Source: Acidobacteriota bacterium
GTDB lineage: Bacteria; Acidobacteriota; Terriglobia; Acidiferrales; UBA7541
DNA length: 6,914 bases
Reading direction: 5' to 3'
NCBI GenBank assembly: GCA_003133505.1
Contig: PKXT01000156.1
Location: 1-6,914, forward strand
Made by a program: the position numbers and the translations under genes. Under the pieces are notes generated by a model that saw only the letters and a program-made list of their open reading frames with translations, made no database searches and was not told the origin of the DNA. Shown piece by piece: positions 6,669 through 6,914 of this stretch (its first letter is position 1; the number at the start of each line of letters is the position of its first letter).

Positions 6669-6914
6669 TTATCCGCGACGGCTTTAATCCTTATCTTTCA
6701 GATTTTTTCAGGGGTACCGGGAATCGTCAATACCGATAATACTGTAGCAAAATGAGCGCGTAAATCGTTACATAATGCCGGCGCCATCCGCCGACAATCT
6801 TTAATTCTTCCGTCGCTTGCCCCCGCCGCCATTTTACAGCTAATCGTCGTTCCCGGCGACAACCTGGGCGTGGCCCAATAATGCGACCAGCGAGCGCGGG
6901 GATGAACTTCGATC
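6669..6914. other. Upstream region of the histidine kinase, no gene identified
   Basis: 246 bp up to the right edge. It contains a candidate promoter for the kinase and a short imperfect hairpin around GTCGTTCCCGGCGAC (near 6846-6860). A plus-strand ATG at 6881 is in frame with another at 6902 (preceded by GCGGGG) and stays open to the window edge, so the second could begin a divergent gene, but only a few codons are visible and I make no gene call. Confidence 0.5.
6736..6764 (-). promoter_or_regulatory. Candidate sigma70-type promoter for the histidine kinase gene
   Basis: The minus strand reads TTTACG (6759-6764, 4/6 to the -35 consensus), a 17-nt spacer, then TATTAT (6736-6741, 5/6 to the -10 consensus). 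Transcription would start near 6729, giving a leader of about 60 nt before the ATG at 6668. A second TTGACG (5/6) lies closer to the gene but has no good -10 box at proper spacing. Confidence 0.45.

Noticed and set aside
6846..6860. Short imperfect hairpin GTCG-loop-CGAC considered as a terminator.
   Set aside because: The stem is only 4 bp and no T run follows on either strand.
6698..6913. Minus-strand reading frame open from the right edge for 71 codons, ending just upstream of the histidine kinase.
   Set aside because: The translation resembles no family I know, a second minus-strand frame is open over much of the same stretch, and it overlaps the candidate kinase promoter. GC-rich DNA often gives such chance open frames.
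1..6914. Search by eye for a defence system, mobile element, tRNA, CRISPR array or biosynthetic cluster.
   Set aside because: All the long open frames are accounted for by ordinary chromosomal genes; no repeats of array type, transposase motifs or tRNA-like folds were seen.

Overview
The window looks like an ordinary chromosomal stretch from a Gram-negative, moderately GC-rich bacterium. My best guess is the phylum Acidobacteriota (Koribacter/Terriglobia-like). The reasons are the style of the small conserved membrane protein, the C-terminal signature of the AsmA-like protein, and the soluble MEDS-type histidine kinase. This placement comes from memory of these families and was not tested by a search. 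I see no rRNA, tRNA, CRISPR array, insertion sequence or phage gene.

Layout. Positions 1-277 (minus strand) hold the first 92 codons of a class I/II PLP-dependent aminotransferase that runs off the left edge. Just upstream on the same strand is a full-length Slt70-type lytic transglycosylase (323-2593), only 45 bp away with no terminator between them, so the two are probably co-transcribed. A near-consensus sigma70 promoter (2650-2678) drives the transglycosylase. Next, still on the minus strand, is a small exported or membrane protein of unknown function (2707-3321). A 199-bp divergent intergenic region (3322-3520) separates it from a plus-strand AsmA-like envelope protein (start chosen at 3521, end 5083). 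That gene converges on a minus-strand soluble histidine kinase (5100-6668), with only 16 bp between the two stop codons. The last 246 bp hold the kinase's upstream region with a plausible promoter, and nothing else I can name.

How the genes fit together. Three adjacent genes encode cell-envelope products: a murein-cleaving enzyme with an export signal, a small membrane protein, and a membrane-anchored AsmA-like protein of the superfamily linked to outer-membrane lipid homeostasis. This suggests a loose envelope-maintenance neighbourhood, but they lie in different transcription units and no shared pathway is shown. The kinase is cytoplasmic and has no response-regulator partner in view; the aminotransferase is metabolic. 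I found no clearly new system. The points most worth a second look are the uncharacterised membrane protein, the orphan MEDS kinase, and the possible leaderless promoter with overlapping repeats in front of the AsmA-like gene.
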